64,000 bases of DNA from JASJBU01 sp039714735 (GTDB lineage Bacteria; Pseudomonadota; Gammaproteobacteria; Chromatiales; Chromatiaceae). The stretch lies in assembly GCA_039714735.1 (NCBI GenBank), contig JBDLIT010000003.1:9954-73953 (forward strand). The letters are read 5' to 3'. Made by a program: the position numbers and the translations under genes. The notes beneath the pieces are model-generated. The model had not been told where the DNA came from. It made no database searches and worked only from the letters and a program-made list of their open reading frames with translations. Of the stretch, positions 7,882-16,456 are shown in pieces (within the stretch, counting starts at the first letter, position 1; every line of letters starts with the position of its first letter).

Positions 7882-9099
7882 TCAGTTCTGCACTGTAGCT
7901 TTGATAGCGCTCAGTCTTAAATCGTGCAACGCCAGGCCCACCGCCTTGCCTTGCGGGATGTCCGCCAAGCTACTCCTATCCACCTGACTGGCGATCTTCA
8001 AAAAGCGAAGAAACCGACCCGCCTGTGGATAATCCCGGTTCTCGAAACCCTTGCGTCCACGATAATCCGCCTCGCACACCAAAACGAAGTCTCTGAATCT
8101 TTCCGGATGCCTGAAGGCAGCCATCTTTTCCAACACCTTCAGAATAGTGCGTGGCTTCAGTTCATCCAGACGATGGCAATGGGTGTGAAATCTGGCGCTC
8201 TGCTCAGCCAGTTGCCGAAAATTGGTCGGCGCTCGCAGACGTTTACACATCTCACCGATCAGACCGGCCCCCCTCTCCTCATGTCCGGAGTGGCTAGGCA
8301 GAAACGCCATCGGAGTCAGACCCTTGCCAAGGTCATGGGTCAGCGCAGCAAATCTGACTTCTATTGACTCCGACAGATCACAAGCGGTTTGCAGCGCCAT
8401 CATGCTATGCGCCCCACAATCGATCTCCGGGTGCCAATTGACGGGCTGGGGTACGCCCCACAGCCGATCCAACTCGGGGATGATCCGCGCCAGGGCCCCG
8501 CAATCCCGCAGGGTTGCAAAGAATGGCGTGGGATTGTCCGTGGAGAGCGCCCCGTGCAACTCCTGCCAGACTCGTTCAGGGACCAGCGAATCCAGTGATC
8601 CCCGTTCGACCATTCGAGTCATCAGCGCCATGGTTTCCTGCGCTACCTCAAACCTCAACTCATGGTAGCGCGCCATGAACCGCGCAACCCGCAGTACACG
8701 GATGGGATCTTCCGTAAACGAGGCCGACACATGTCTGAGGATTCTTTCTTCCAGGTCTTTTCTGCCCCCGAACGGATCTATCAACCCACCCTGTTCCGAT
8801 TCCGCCATGGCGTTGATGGTGAGATCCCGTCTTTCGAGATCCTCTTCGAGCGTCACCGTCGAAGTTGCACAAGGCCCGGCTTGTTCATTGGTTTCCGTGG
8901 AAGCTCTTGCGGTTCTGGCCAAGGCATACTCCTCATGGGTCTGAGGGTGCAGAAAAACCGGAAAATCCCTGCCGACCTGCTGATAGCCCAGCTTTAACAT
9001 CTGCTCCGGCGTTGCTCCAACCACCAGGAAATCACGCTCCCTGATGGGGCGTCCCAGCAGACGATCCCGCACGGCCCCACCCACCAGATAAATCTGCAT
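7882..9099 (-). CDS. cca: Multifunctional CCA-adding tRNA nucleotidyltransferase
   Basis: Adds or repairs the 3'-CCA end of tRNAs. It is a 405-residue class II enzyme. The nucleotidyltransferase head has VGGAVRDRLLG, then RERDFLVVG (the acidic metal-binding region) and RRDLTINAMAE. The template arginine region is RVLRVARFMARYH. The C-terminal HD domain has FAALTHDLGKG, as in E. coli Cca, which adds phosphatase and phosphodiesterase activities. Its ATG overlaps the stop of the upstream DUF4124 gene (shared ATGA), so the two are co-transcribed and probably translationally coupled. Confidence 0.96.
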   Translation of the reverse strand: MQIYLVGGAVRDRLLGRPIRERDFLVVGATPEQMLKLGYQQVGRDFPVFLHPQTHEEYALARTARASTETNEQAGPCATSTVTLEEDLERRDLTINAMAESEQGGLIDPFGGRKDLEERILRHVSASFTEDPIRVLRVARFMARYHELRFEVAQETMALMTRMVERGSLDSLVPERVWQELHGALSTDNPTPFFATLRDCGALARIIPELDRLWGVPQPVNWHPEIDCGAHSMMALQTACDLSESIEVRFAALTHDLGKGLTPMAFLPSHSGHEERGAGLIGEMCKRLRAPTNFRQLAEQSARFHTHCHRLDELKPRTILKVLEKMAAFRHPERFRDFVLVCEADYRGRKGFENRDYPQAGRFLRFLKIASQVDRSSLADIPQGKAVGLALHDLRLSAIKATVQN

Positions 9100-9587
9100 C
9101 AGCGAGATCTACGCACCTTTTTAAGCTTCTTGGTTGCCATTTCCACTTCCGACTCGGCTTTTTTGATACGTTCAAAATACTCTGGACGAATACGACTTTT
9201 CCCGCCCGCCAGCGATTGTCGATCCTCATTCTTCAGCTTCTTTGCCTCAACGAGACGCGTCTCAGCTTCAGCCAACGCTTTTTCCGCCTGTTTAATCCGT
9301 CTATTGCGTGAATGAGTCTCTTGAGAATGCTTACCTTGCACCTTATCCAAACGTTTTCGTATGGCTCTATTTCTTGATTCAGTCGCTCTGACCGATCCGG
9401 CAGAGGGCCCTGGAGGTAATTCGATCTTCTCTACCCGGTCGGCATTCGCAGGCGGTGAATCGGAAAATATCACCTGCCCCGATTCATCCACCGTACGATA
9501 GACCTCATCGCCCATACTTGAGACAGGCAGGAAGAGCGCCAATAAAATTAGACTCTCTGTTATTCGTCTCGACATTGGATTCTCCAT
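9099..9587 (-). CDS. DUF4124-domain secreted protein with coiled-coil tail
   Basis: 162 residues (a start at the fifth codon, Met, is also possible). A signal peptide is visible (RRITESLILLALFLPVSSMG), then the DUF4124 motif DEVYRTVDESGQVIFSD at about residues 27-43. DUF4124 is a small WW-like module found in periplasmic proteins of proteobacteria with no assigned biochemical role. The remainder, about 70-162, is Lys/Arg/Glu-rich with heptad-like spacing and probably forms a coiled coil. Its stop codon overlaps the cca start. A second DUF4124 protein lies at 24.3-24.8 kb next to ntrBC. Confidence 0.8.
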   Translation of the reverse strand: MENPMSRRITESLILLALFLPVSSMGDEVYRTVDESGQVIFSDSPPANADRVEKIELPPGPSAGSVRATESRNRAIRKRLDKVQGKHSQETHSRNRRIKQAEKALAEAETRLVEAKKLKNEDRQSLAGGKSRIRPEYFERIKKAESEVEMATKKLKKVRRSR

Positions 9588-9711
9588 CAGTCAAATGTTG
9601 CTTAAATTCACAATTCAAGGAAAAAAGGATTGAAATCAATCAGTCAGCACTTCTCGTCTGTTGATTCTCTGTACATATTCCTCTACAAACAACCGTCAGA
9701 AAACCGACACA

Positions 9712-9740
9712 TTGACTTTTTTTCATCATAGCCCAAGATA
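9712..9740 (+). promoter_or_regulatory. Possible sigma-70 promoter for the PilZ gene
   Basis: TTGACT at 9712-9717 is followed after exactly 17 bases by AAGATA at 9735-9740. The -35 box is good, the -10 weak. The element lies about 70 bases ahead of the PilZ start. Confidence 0.35.
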
Positions 9741-9810
9741 AGCAATGAAAATGGTTTGAGACTACTAGATCTTGTGTCACTACAGGCACAAACCTCAAGG
9801 AGTACACAAC

Positions 9811-10134
9811 ATGTACGAATTTGCCGAAAAGCGTGATTTTATCCGCATGCCAATCGACTGTCCCGCCCAGATCCGGATCAATGGATCCGAGAAAACCTTA
9901 TCCGCCATCGTCAAAAACCTCAGCAGCACCGGAATGCTGATGCTTTTCGAACAGGAAATTGATCCTGGCACCCATCTGGACGTTGAAATCATGCCCGGCA
10001 AGAACATTACCCCGCCACTGTCTGCAGAGATGAGTGTGGTGCGCAGCTATCCTACCGATGAGGGCAATTTCAACGTCGCCTGTTCTATTGAGCGCATTCT
10101 CTCAGAGGAAGAGATCGGCCCAGACTTCCCCTAG
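9811..10134 (+). CDS. PilZ-domain protein (probable c-di-GMP receptor)
   Basis: A single PilZ domain of 107 residues. I start at ATG 9811 because AAGGAG sits 8 bases upstream; an upstream in-frame Met at 9772 lacks this. PilZ domains bind cyclic di-GMP through an RxxxR motif near the N-terminus and a DxSxxG motif. Here EKRDFIRMPIDC gives the Arg-rich part and VKNLSSTGM gives N-x-S-x-x-G, with Asn in place of the usual Asp. c-di-GMP binding is therefore likely but not certain. It is monocistronic and followed by two inverted repeats. Confidence 0.88.
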   Translation: MYEFAEKRDFIRMPIDCPAQIRINGSEKTLSAIVKNLSSTGMLMLFEQEIDPGTHLDVEIMPGKNITPPLSAEMSVVRSYPTDEGNFNVACSIERILSEEEIGPDFP

Positions 10135-10167
10135 TACTCCGCCAAGATTGTATTGATGGAGTACTAG
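10131..10167 (+). terminator. Perfect 10-bp inverted repeat at the end of the PilZ gene
   Basis: CTAGTACTCC (10131-10140) pairs with GGAGTACTAG (10158-10167) across a 17-base loop, and the PilZ stop codon is inside the left arm. A second inverted repeat, CACTGCCTG/CAGGCAGTG, lies at 10176-10208. Neither is followed by a T-run, so factor-independent termination is uncertain. Confidence 0.4.
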
Positions 10168-10220
10168 AACAGCCTCACTGCCTGCAGCCGCTCATGGCTC
10201 AGGCAGTGAAAGTCTCTCCT

Positions 10221-10378
10221 TCAGTTCTTATCGGCCTTGTGGCAGGCTTTGCAGGCCTGCCCACTGCACTGAATGCAGCCTTGACTTTAACCTGATCCGA
10301 TCCTGCAGCGACCTCACTCAGCTGACGGTTTTTGCTTAGCAGGTTCTGATACTTCTGCTGAAAATCCTCAATCAGGTA
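10221..10378 (-). pseudogene. Decayed C-terminal fragment of a cytochrome c'-like protein
   Basis: On the minus strand this stretch encodes a frame reading YLIEDFQQKYQNLL..., then VKVKAAFSAVG. After a one-base deletion near 10260 it continues as QACKACHKADKN and a stop (10221-10223). The CKACHK motif with the preceding K-A-A-F-x-A-V-G is the C-terminal haem-binding helix of class II c-type cytochromes (cytochrome c'). A TGA interrupts the frame just upstream of the fragment, and no signal peptide or N-terminal helices follow. It is therefore a remnant, not a working gene. Confidence 0.65.
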
Positions 10379-10486
10379 TCACTTTATCACTGAGCACCGA
10401 TTATCAATGAATACCAAACATTTGATGGGCTACAATAACTTCCCTTATCCCATCGCCTGCAGATTAACACCATAAACACCCCCCAG

Positions 10487-13400
10487 ATGAACGAACCGTC
10501 AAAACCGCGCATCCGCGAGATTCCCTACAACTACACATCTTTTTCAGACCGGGAGATCGTGATCCGGTTCCTGGGCAAATCTATCTGGGATCTTATCGAG
10601 GAGTTACGTGGCAGCCGCCGCACAGGCCGTTCCGCGCGCATGCTGTTTGAAGTACTCGGGGACATGTGGGTGATTACCCGCAATCCTTATCTGATGGATG
10701 ATCTGTTGCAGAACGAGTCACGCAGAACGGCCCTGATCGAGGCTCTCCAGCATCGACTCAATCAATTCGAAGGCCGGACCAATGGTAATCTACAGGCCTT
10801 GGAACTATTGCAGGCCACACGTCAGGCGGTGGCCAGCTTTGCCGATCGTTTCACTGAGCAGATCCAGCTGCGCCACACCACCCGGAGAAATCTAGCCGGC
10901 CTTACCCGACGGGATAATGTAGATTTCAGCGCCATTGCCCGGGTATCCCACGCCACCGACGCCACCGACTGGCGGGTGGAGACTCCTTTCGTGGTGATCA
11001 CACCAGACAGCGAGGATGAGGTGGCCGCTATTGTGCGGGGCTGCATCGCTTCCGGTCTCAGTCTCATTCCCCGTGGTGGTGGCACCGGCTACACCGGCAG
11101 TGGCGTACCCCTCGACCCGCACTGCGCGGTGATCAATACGGAAAAACTCGATCAGCTGAGTCGGATTGAAACTATCGACCTGTCCGGAGTCGAGCATCAG
11201 GTTCCTGTGGTCAGTACCGGCGCAGGCGTCATCACCCGTCGCGTCTCTGAACTGGCCGAAGCCAGCGGACTGGCCTTTGCAGTGGATCCCACCTCACAGG
11301 ATGCTTCCACCATCGGCGGCAATATCGCCATGAATGCGGGGGGTAAAAAGGCCGTACTCTGGGGCACGACCCTGGATAATCTGGCCAGTTGGCGGATGGT
11401 TACACCCAGTGGTGAATGGCTGGAAGTGGAACGCCTTGAGCATAACCTGGGCAAGATTCATGAGCAGAAAACGGTCCGTTTCCGCATCTCCCACTTAGAC
11501 AAAGATCGCCGGCATCCAACGAAGGAACCCGAAATTCTGGAGATACCGGGCAGTGCATTCCGCAAAGCCGGTCTGGGTAAAGATGTCACGGATAAATTTC
11601 TATCAGGCCTGCCCGGCGTTCAGAAGGAGGGTTGTGACGGGCTGATCACCTCGGCGCGTTTTATCCTGCATCAGGTGCCGAAACTGGTGCGCACCATCTG
11701 TCTAGAATTCTTTGGCGCGGATATCAGCCGCGCAGTACCTGCGATCGTAGAACTGAAAGATTATCTGGATACCCATGAGAATGTGCTGCTGATCGGCCTG
11801 GAACATCTCGATGAGCGCTACCTCAAGGCCGTTAAATACTCCACCAAGGCAGCCCGGCGCGAGAGACCCAAGATGGTCCTGCTGACCGATATCGCCTCCG
11901 ATGATGAAAAGACCCTGGAGTTGGCCACTCGCGAAGTCGTGCGCATGACCAACGCCAGAGATGGAGAGGCATTCATCGCCAGCAGCCCGGAGGCAAGACG
12001 TAATTTCTGGTTGGACCGCGCCCGGACCGCGGCGATTTCTGCGCATACCAATGCCTTCAAGATCAACGAGGACGTGGTCATTCCGCTTGACCGTCTGGCG
12101 GACTACAGTCGCGGCGTGGAACGCATCAATATAGAGGAGTCGATCCGCAATAAGATCCAGATTGCCGCGGAGGTCCTCGAATATCTTGAAGGTGACTGTC
12201 TGCTACGCATCCTCGGGGAAGAATTCGAGGCCAGTGATGAGAACCGCACAATTCTACAGGCCAAGGTGGATCTGGCCAGGCAGGCCGTTAGCCAGGCCAG
12301 TGGACGCTGGGGAATGATCCTGCAACAGATCGAATCTCCGGCAGAGCAGCATACCCAGCTGCTGAGTGACGCAGAGAAGGCGTTGATTCGAAACACAGAT
12401 CGCCTGCTCAATCTGCTGTTGCGGCGGGATCTGACCATCTCCTACAAACAAGAAGTCTCCTCCCGTCTGGATGAGATCTTTCCAGGTCAGGAATTGCGGC
12501 CAATGCGGCATGCCCTGCGGGAGATCCACAGGCGCATGCGGGATGAGCGGCTGTTCGTCGCCCTGCACATGCATGCCGGCGACGGCAATGTGCATACCAA
12601 TATCCCGGTTCACTCAGATAACTATGCCATGCTGCGGCAGGCCGACCTCATCGTCGACCGCATCATGCAACTCGCCATCTCATTAGGGGGCGCCATCACC
12701 GGCGAGCACGGCATTGGCATGACCAAGCTGCAATACCTGGAAACTGACAAGCTCGAGGCCTTTGCACACTACAAGGCTCAGGTTGATCCAGGGGGCTGGT
12801 TCAATCGGGGCAAACTGCTTGCAGGTTCAAACCTCGAACAGGCATATACCCCCTCGCTGAGACTGCTGGAGCAGGAGGCCATCATCCTCGAAGAGAGTGA
12901 ACTCGGAACCCTCAACGATAAGATCAAACACTGCCTGCGCTGCGGTAAATGCAAGCCGGTCTGCATGACCCATGTGCCTCGCGCCAACCTGCTCTACTCA
13001 CCACGCAACAAGATCCTCGCCACTAGCCTGATTATCGAAGCCTTTCTCTACGAGGAACAGACCCGGCGCGGTATTGCACGACAGCACTTCAGTGAAATGA
13101 ATGATGTGGCGGACCACTGTACCGTCTGCCACAAGTGTGAGAATCCCTGCCCGGTAAATATCGATTTTGGCAATGTCACGGTCCTGATGCGCAAGATTCT
13201 CGTCGACCGAGGAAAGAAACGGCGCAGCCTCGGCGCCAGTCTGGCGCTGGCGTTTCTCAACGTCACCCACCCCCGCAGCATACGCTGGATGCGCAAAGGC
13301 ATGGCGGAATGGGGCTTCAAAGGCCTCAATCTGGCCCATCAGATGGCTGCCAAGGCGGGCTTGTTGAAACCCAGTAAGCAACCGCCCAGGGCAACCACCG

Positions 13401-14344
13401 GTTCGCCCAGACCTAATTCACTGATGCTGGAGATGGTACAGAAACCGATTCGTGTGGAACCACCGAAGCTGGCCCTGCGTGATGCCCTGCGGCTGGAGAA
13501 TACGAACTCTGTGCCTATTCTGAGTTATCCCGATAAAGTCACCGAAGAGAGCGACGCCATCTTCTATTTTCCCGGTTGCGGATCAGAGCGGCTCTACAGC
13601 GAGATTGGCCTTGCCACCCTGGCAATGCTCTGTGATCTGGGAGCCGAGACGGTATTACCCCCCGGCTACCTCTGCTGTGGTTATCCGCAAACCGCTGCCG
13701 GGCTGAGCGCACGCGGACGGCAGATCACCACAGAGAACCGGGTGCTGTTTCACCGTATCGCCAACACCCTCAATTACATGGATATCAAGACCGTGCTGGT
13801 CTCCTGCGGCACCTGCATGGACCAACTCATGGAGTATCATTTCGAGAAGATCTTTCCCGGCTGCCGCCTGCTCGACATCCACGAATATATGCTGGAGAGA
13901 GGGGTCGAACTTGACGGTCAGCAAGCCACGGAGTATCTGTATCACGACCCCTGTCATACGCCGATCAAGCAATACAATCCCCTGCATGTTGCCAGCAAGC
14001 TGACCGGCAAGCAGGTTCTGCTCTCCGAGCGCTGTTGTGGAGAGGCGGGAACCCTGGGCACCAGCCGCCCGGATATCGCCAACCAGTTACGTTTCCGCAA
14101 AGCGGAAGAATTACAGAATGGCATGAATATACTGACAGACACTATTGGGGGAAAGGCAACCCAGATCAAACTGCTCACCTCCTGTCCGGCCTGCCAACAG
14201 GGTTTGAGCCGATACACCGACGATACCGGCCTCAGGTCTGAATATCTTGTGGTTGAAACGATCCGACAGCTGAAGGGCGAGCAATGGCAGCAGCAGTTTG
14301 TCGAACAGGTACAGCAGGGTGGGATAGAGATGGTATTGGTCTAA
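10487..14344 (+). CDS. Large fused FAD-linked oxidase / Fe-S oxidoreductase (DUF3683 type)
   Basis: 1285 residues in one chain. An N-terminal DUF3683-like region (about 1-140) begins RIREIPYNYTSFSDREIVIR. A PCMH-type FAD-binding domain has PRGGGTGYTGSG near 195. An FAD-oxidase C domain has HMHAGDGNVHTNIPV near 694 and GEHGIGMTK near 743. Two 4Fe-4S motifs follow: CLRCGKCKPVC near 815 and CTVCHKCENPCP near 877. Two cysteine-rich CCG domains follow (FPGCGSERLY, CCGYP, CGTCMDQL, DPCHTP, RCCGEAG, CPACQQGL). This combines the parts of D-lactate/glycolate dehydrogenases (GlcD+GlcF) in one polypeptide. Substrate is probably a 2-hydroxyacid, electrons going to the membrane pool. It stands alone in its transcript. 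Confidence 0.9.
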   Translation: MNEPSKPRIREIPYNYTSFSDREIVIRFLGKSIWDLIEELRGSRRTGRSARMLFEVLGDMWVITRNPYLMDDLLQNESRRTALIEALQHRLNQFEGRTNGNLQALELLQATRQAVASFADRFTEQIQLRHTTRRNLAGLTRRDNVDFSAIARVSHATDATDWRVETPFVVITPDSEDEVAAIVRGCIASGLSLIPRGGGTGYTGSGVPLDPHCAVINTEKLDQLSRIETIDLSGVEHQVPVVSTGAGVITRRVSELAEASGLAFAVDPTSQDASTIGGNIAMNAGGKKAVLWGTTLDNLASWRMVTPSGEWLEVERLEHNLGKIHEQKTVRFRISHLDKDRRHPTKEPEILEIPGSAFRKAGLGKDVTDKFLSGLPGVQKEGCDGLITSARFILHQVPKLVRTICLEFFGADISRAVPAIVELKDYLDTHENVLLIGLEHLDERYLKAVKYSTKAARRERPKMVLLTDIASDDEKTLELATREVVRMTNARDGEAFIASSPEARRNFWLDRARTAAISAHTNAFKINEDVVIPLDRLADYSRGVERINIEESIRNKIQIAAEVLEYLEGDCLLRILGEEFEASDENRTILQAKVDLARQAVSQASGRWGMILQQIESPAEQHTQLLSDAEKALIRNTDRLLNLLLRRDLTISYKQEVSSRLDEIFPGQELRPMRHALREIHRRMRDERLFVALHMHAGDGNVHTNIPVHSDNYAMLRQADLIVDRIMQLAISLGGAITGEHGIGMTKLQYLETDKLEAFAHYKAQVDPGGWFNRGKLLAGSNLEQAYTPSLRLLEQEAIILEESELGTLNDKIKHCLRCGKCKPVCMTHVPRANLLYSPRNKILATSLIIEAFLYEEQTRRGIARQHFSEMNDVADHCTVCHKCENPCPVNIDFGNVTVLMRKILVDRGKKRRSLGASLALAFLNVTHPRSIRWMRKGMAEWGFKGLNLAHQMAAKAGLLKPSKQPPRATTGSPRPNSLMLEMVQKPIRVEPPKLALRDALRLENTNSVPILSYPDKVTEESDAIFYFPGCGSERLYSEIGLATLAMLCDLGAETVLPPGYLCCGYPQTAAGLSARGRQITTENRVLFHRIANTLNYMDIKTVLVSCGTCMDQLMEYHFEKIFPGCRLLDIHEYMLERGVELDGQQATEYLYHDPCHTPIKQYNPLHVASKLTGKQVLLSERCCGEAGTLGTSRPDIANQLRFRKAEELQNGMNILTDTIGGKATQIKLLTSCPACQQGLSRYTDDTGLRSEYLVVETIRQLKGEQWQQQFVEQVQQGGIEMVLV

Positions 14345-14602
14345 AGCGCCAGTTCACTGGATACCCCAAGAACATTTTGTCCCATATCAGAAAAAGCACC
14401 TGTAAAATTTAGATGCTAGTTTAAGTAATTATATTTTTCTGATTCTGAGCCATAATACGGTAGTGATTGAGAAAACATAAACCGCAAAGGCTTGCGATAT
14501 TCAGCTTGCGGCAACGCAGCTTCATTCCTTCGCTTAGAAAAGGAATCCGATACACAAGCCTGTGGAACTCTTTAAAACAAACCATCGCAGCAGGATGCGA
14601 AC

Positions 14603-15160
14603 ATGCCAAAGCAAGTCAATTATCAACAGTTCATAACAGCATTGAAGAAACTCATTGAACAGGAAACGACAACAAATCTGATCCTGATCACTGAAGACAA
14701 GCACTCGCTTTGGCTAGGGATGGCAAGCGGTGTAATCACTAGCATTATCTTCGGTCCAAAACGTGGGAAATCCGCCATACCATTTATCTCCAGGGTCACT
14801 GGTGGGCAGCTCAGCCTGGATACAAAAACCAGTCTATCTCCTATGCCCGATCTTCCGTCGACCGAGGTCATACTTGCCCAACTTGACACCTCTGCCACTT
14901 CTATGAACACAGCTCAATCGACTGCTGACTTCAATGCAGCAGGCGCCAACCTGGCCATCGAAGAGCTACAACAATTATTCAAGCGTTACATCGGTCCCAT
15001 CGCCAATATGATCATGCCAGGCATGATTAAAAAAGTTGGCGCTATCTCTTCTGAGAGCCAACTACAGGCTTTGATAGATACGATGGCAAAAGAGGTGGAA
15101 GGCATTGGGGATCTCGCGAAATTTCGCCAGGAAGCGACAGATATTATCGAGAAGACGTAA
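14603..15160 (+). CDS. Conserved protein of unknown function with DUF8082-like C-terminus
   Basis: 185 residues, soluble, no signal peptide. AGGA lies about 10 bases ahead of ATG 14603. The first 75 residues resemble a small beta module like those in DUF4388/PATAN-type proteins (LILITEDKHSLWLGMASGVI). A Ser/Thr-rich linker runs from about 85 to 115. The C-terminal 70 residues (EELQQLFKRYIGPIANMIMP, then an ESQLQALIDTMAKEVE region) resemble the short DUF8082-type helical domain attached to kinases and chemotaxis-like proteins. I recognise the layout, not the function. A terminator-like hairpin follows, shared with the convergent haem protein. Confidence 0.7.
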   Translation: MPKQVNYQQFITALKKLIEQETTTNLILITEDKHSLWLGMASGVITSIIFGPKRGKSAIPFISRVTGGQLSLDTKTSLSPMPDLPSTEVILAQLDTSATSMNTAQSTADFNAAGANLAIEELQQLFKRYIGPIANMIMPGMIKKVGAISSESQLQALIDTMAKEVEGIGDLAKFRQEATDIIEKT

Positions 15161-15166
15161 TGTTTT

Positions 15167-15197
15167 AACCTAGAATCTGCAGTTGGATGGGGTAGAG
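15167..15197 (+). repeat. Solo end of the 241-bp repeat family
   Basis: AACCTAGAATCTGCAGTTG followed by GATGGGGTAGAG reproduces the outer 31 bases of one end of the repeats at 911-1151 and 51080-51320, then similarity stops. It lies 6 bases after the stop of the 185-residue gene, the same position relative to a gene end as in the full copies. Confidence 0.75.
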
Positions 15198-15216
15198 AAA
15201 TATTATTACAAATGGA

Positions 15217-15242
15217 AAGGGCGCTCCTACCGGAGCGCCCTT
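15217..15242. terminator. Bidirectional terminator hairpin
   Basis: An 11-bp perfect GC-rich stem, AAGGGCGCTCC / GGAGCGCCCTT, with loop TACC, sits between two convergent genes. Each strand ends in only two or three T residues after the stem, so the U-tract is short, but position and stem strength support a terminator serving both sides. Confidence 0.65.
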
Positions 15243-15260
15243 ATTCAGATTGATTCCTGA

Positions 15261-16163
15261 TTAGTTACCGTTATTCAAGTGACGCATGGCCACCCTCAGA
15301 CTGTTGCGAAGCAGATCGATCGCGTGGGCTACATGATCCACTTCATCTTTCGATTTATCAGGCTCGGTGTATTTTAGCTCAGTCTCCAGTTCACCTTCGG
15401 CAATGTTTGCCACCGACGCAGTGAGCGAGCGTAACCGTTTGATCAAGCTAAATTGAGTAAAAGCCAGATTCATAACAAATGCCAGCAGGATCAGACCAAT
15501 GGTAAACGGGTTGACCAGGGCCGGGGCAATATCCAGGATCTTCAAATCAGGAAGCTTGACACTGATAACTCCACGGACATCGCCTTCCTTGTAGCCAAAG
15601 GCCTTTTCTGCGCCATACTTTTCTATCACCTCTGCAGGTGCATCTTCAGGATCACCATGGCACTTAAGGCAGTTTTTCTTCACATAGATCGGCTGCACAT
15701 AGCGGTAGCTTCCCGTTTCGAAACCCTCAATATATTTCTTCTCTTTATCTCCTTGAAGCTTTTCCATAGCCACTGTTTCGAATTCGTCTGGTGCATTGGC
15801 TGGCTGCCGGTAATCATTACTGGTAACACGAAAAGTGGCGCGAATGGCAGACTTATTAGCTAATTCCGATAATTCACGCGTTGCTAGAGCGGGGTTTTTT
15901 CCAAAATAAAAATTTCCGTTCGAATCCGGCCGCTTGGCCAGAAAGTCATGGAAGTCCTTGGACAGGTTATCCACCCAAACCATACCAGAACCCGCTACCC
16001 ATGACCTGAAGGAGACCACTTGACTGGCCACCGCCTGTGCCTCATTCCGCAACACCTGGGCTTTGAAATAATAGAGACTCACTAAAATCGCTGCCATGAT
16101 CAACACCGCAGTCAACACGAACACCAGCATGTATTTGACTTGTAGACTTAATTTGGAAAACAT
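15261..16163 (-). CDS. Membrane-anchored Tll0287-like (DUF3365) haem-binding protein with HAMP segment
   Basis: 300 residues. There is an N-terminal membrane helix at about 10-31. The periplasmic domain of about 190 residues has a c-type haem motif, CLKCH, at residues 165-169, inside the Tll0287/DUF3365 fold (YVQPIYVKKNC, GDVRGVISVKLP). A second membrane helix lies at about 220-240, then a HAMP-like helix pair (LIKRLRSLTASVANIAEGELE) and a short cytoplasmic tail without kinase or methyl-accepting domain. It resembles the sensor half of a redox or gas sensor. GGAG lies 7 bases ahead of ATG 16163. A dihaem cytochrome gene lies just upstream, suggesting linked redox roles. Confidence 0.85.
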   Translation of the reverse strand: MFSKLSLQVKYMLVFVLTAVLIMAAILVSLYYFKAQVLRNEAQAVASQVVSFRSWVAGSGMVWVDNLSKDFHDFLAKRPDSNGNFYFGKNPALATRELSELANKSAIRATFRVTSNDYRQPANAPDEFETVAMEKLQGDKEKKYIEGFETGSYRYVQPIYVKKNCLKCHGDPEDAPAEVIEKYGAEKAFGYKEGDVRGVISVKLPDLKILDIAPALVNPFTIGLILLAFVMNLAFTQFSLIKRLRSLTASVANIAEGELETELKYTEPDKSKDEVDHVAHAIDLLRNSLRVAMRHLNNGN

Positions 16164-16195
16164 GGCTTATCTCCTTTAGGACCGTGGTTTTCTTT

Positions 16196-16440
16196 AACCT
16201 AGAAAAAGCTTTGGGGCAAATTTAACTTCCTTCGGGGCGCAGAGGACGTTGCACAGTGCCGATTTGTATAGCAATAATTTGCAGTAGTGGCAGTCCTTCG
16301 AAAAGAAATTTTGCAAAATAAAGAGGTACATTACGGCGTTCTTTTGGCATGCAGCGTGCCTCACCATTTGGGTGAGCGACTAGTAGCAAAGTATTTCCTG
16401 TAAACACAGTGAAGAGGCTTCAACTCAGTAGCGGCCAACT
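16196..16440. repeat. Diverged copy of the 241-bp repeat family
   Basis: It fills the whole gap between the dihaem cytochrome and the Tll0287-like gene. It begins AACCTAGAA like the other copies. Over its last 90 bases it keeps, in the same order, TCACC-NNN-GGGTGA, CTAGT, AAACACA, TTCAACTC and GCGGCCAACT, as in the reverse complement of copy 1. The middle is not alignable by eye. It has the same length class (about 245 bp). I judge it a decayed relative. Confidence 0.55.
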
Positions 16441-16456
16441 ACTCTTTTTTTTTAAT

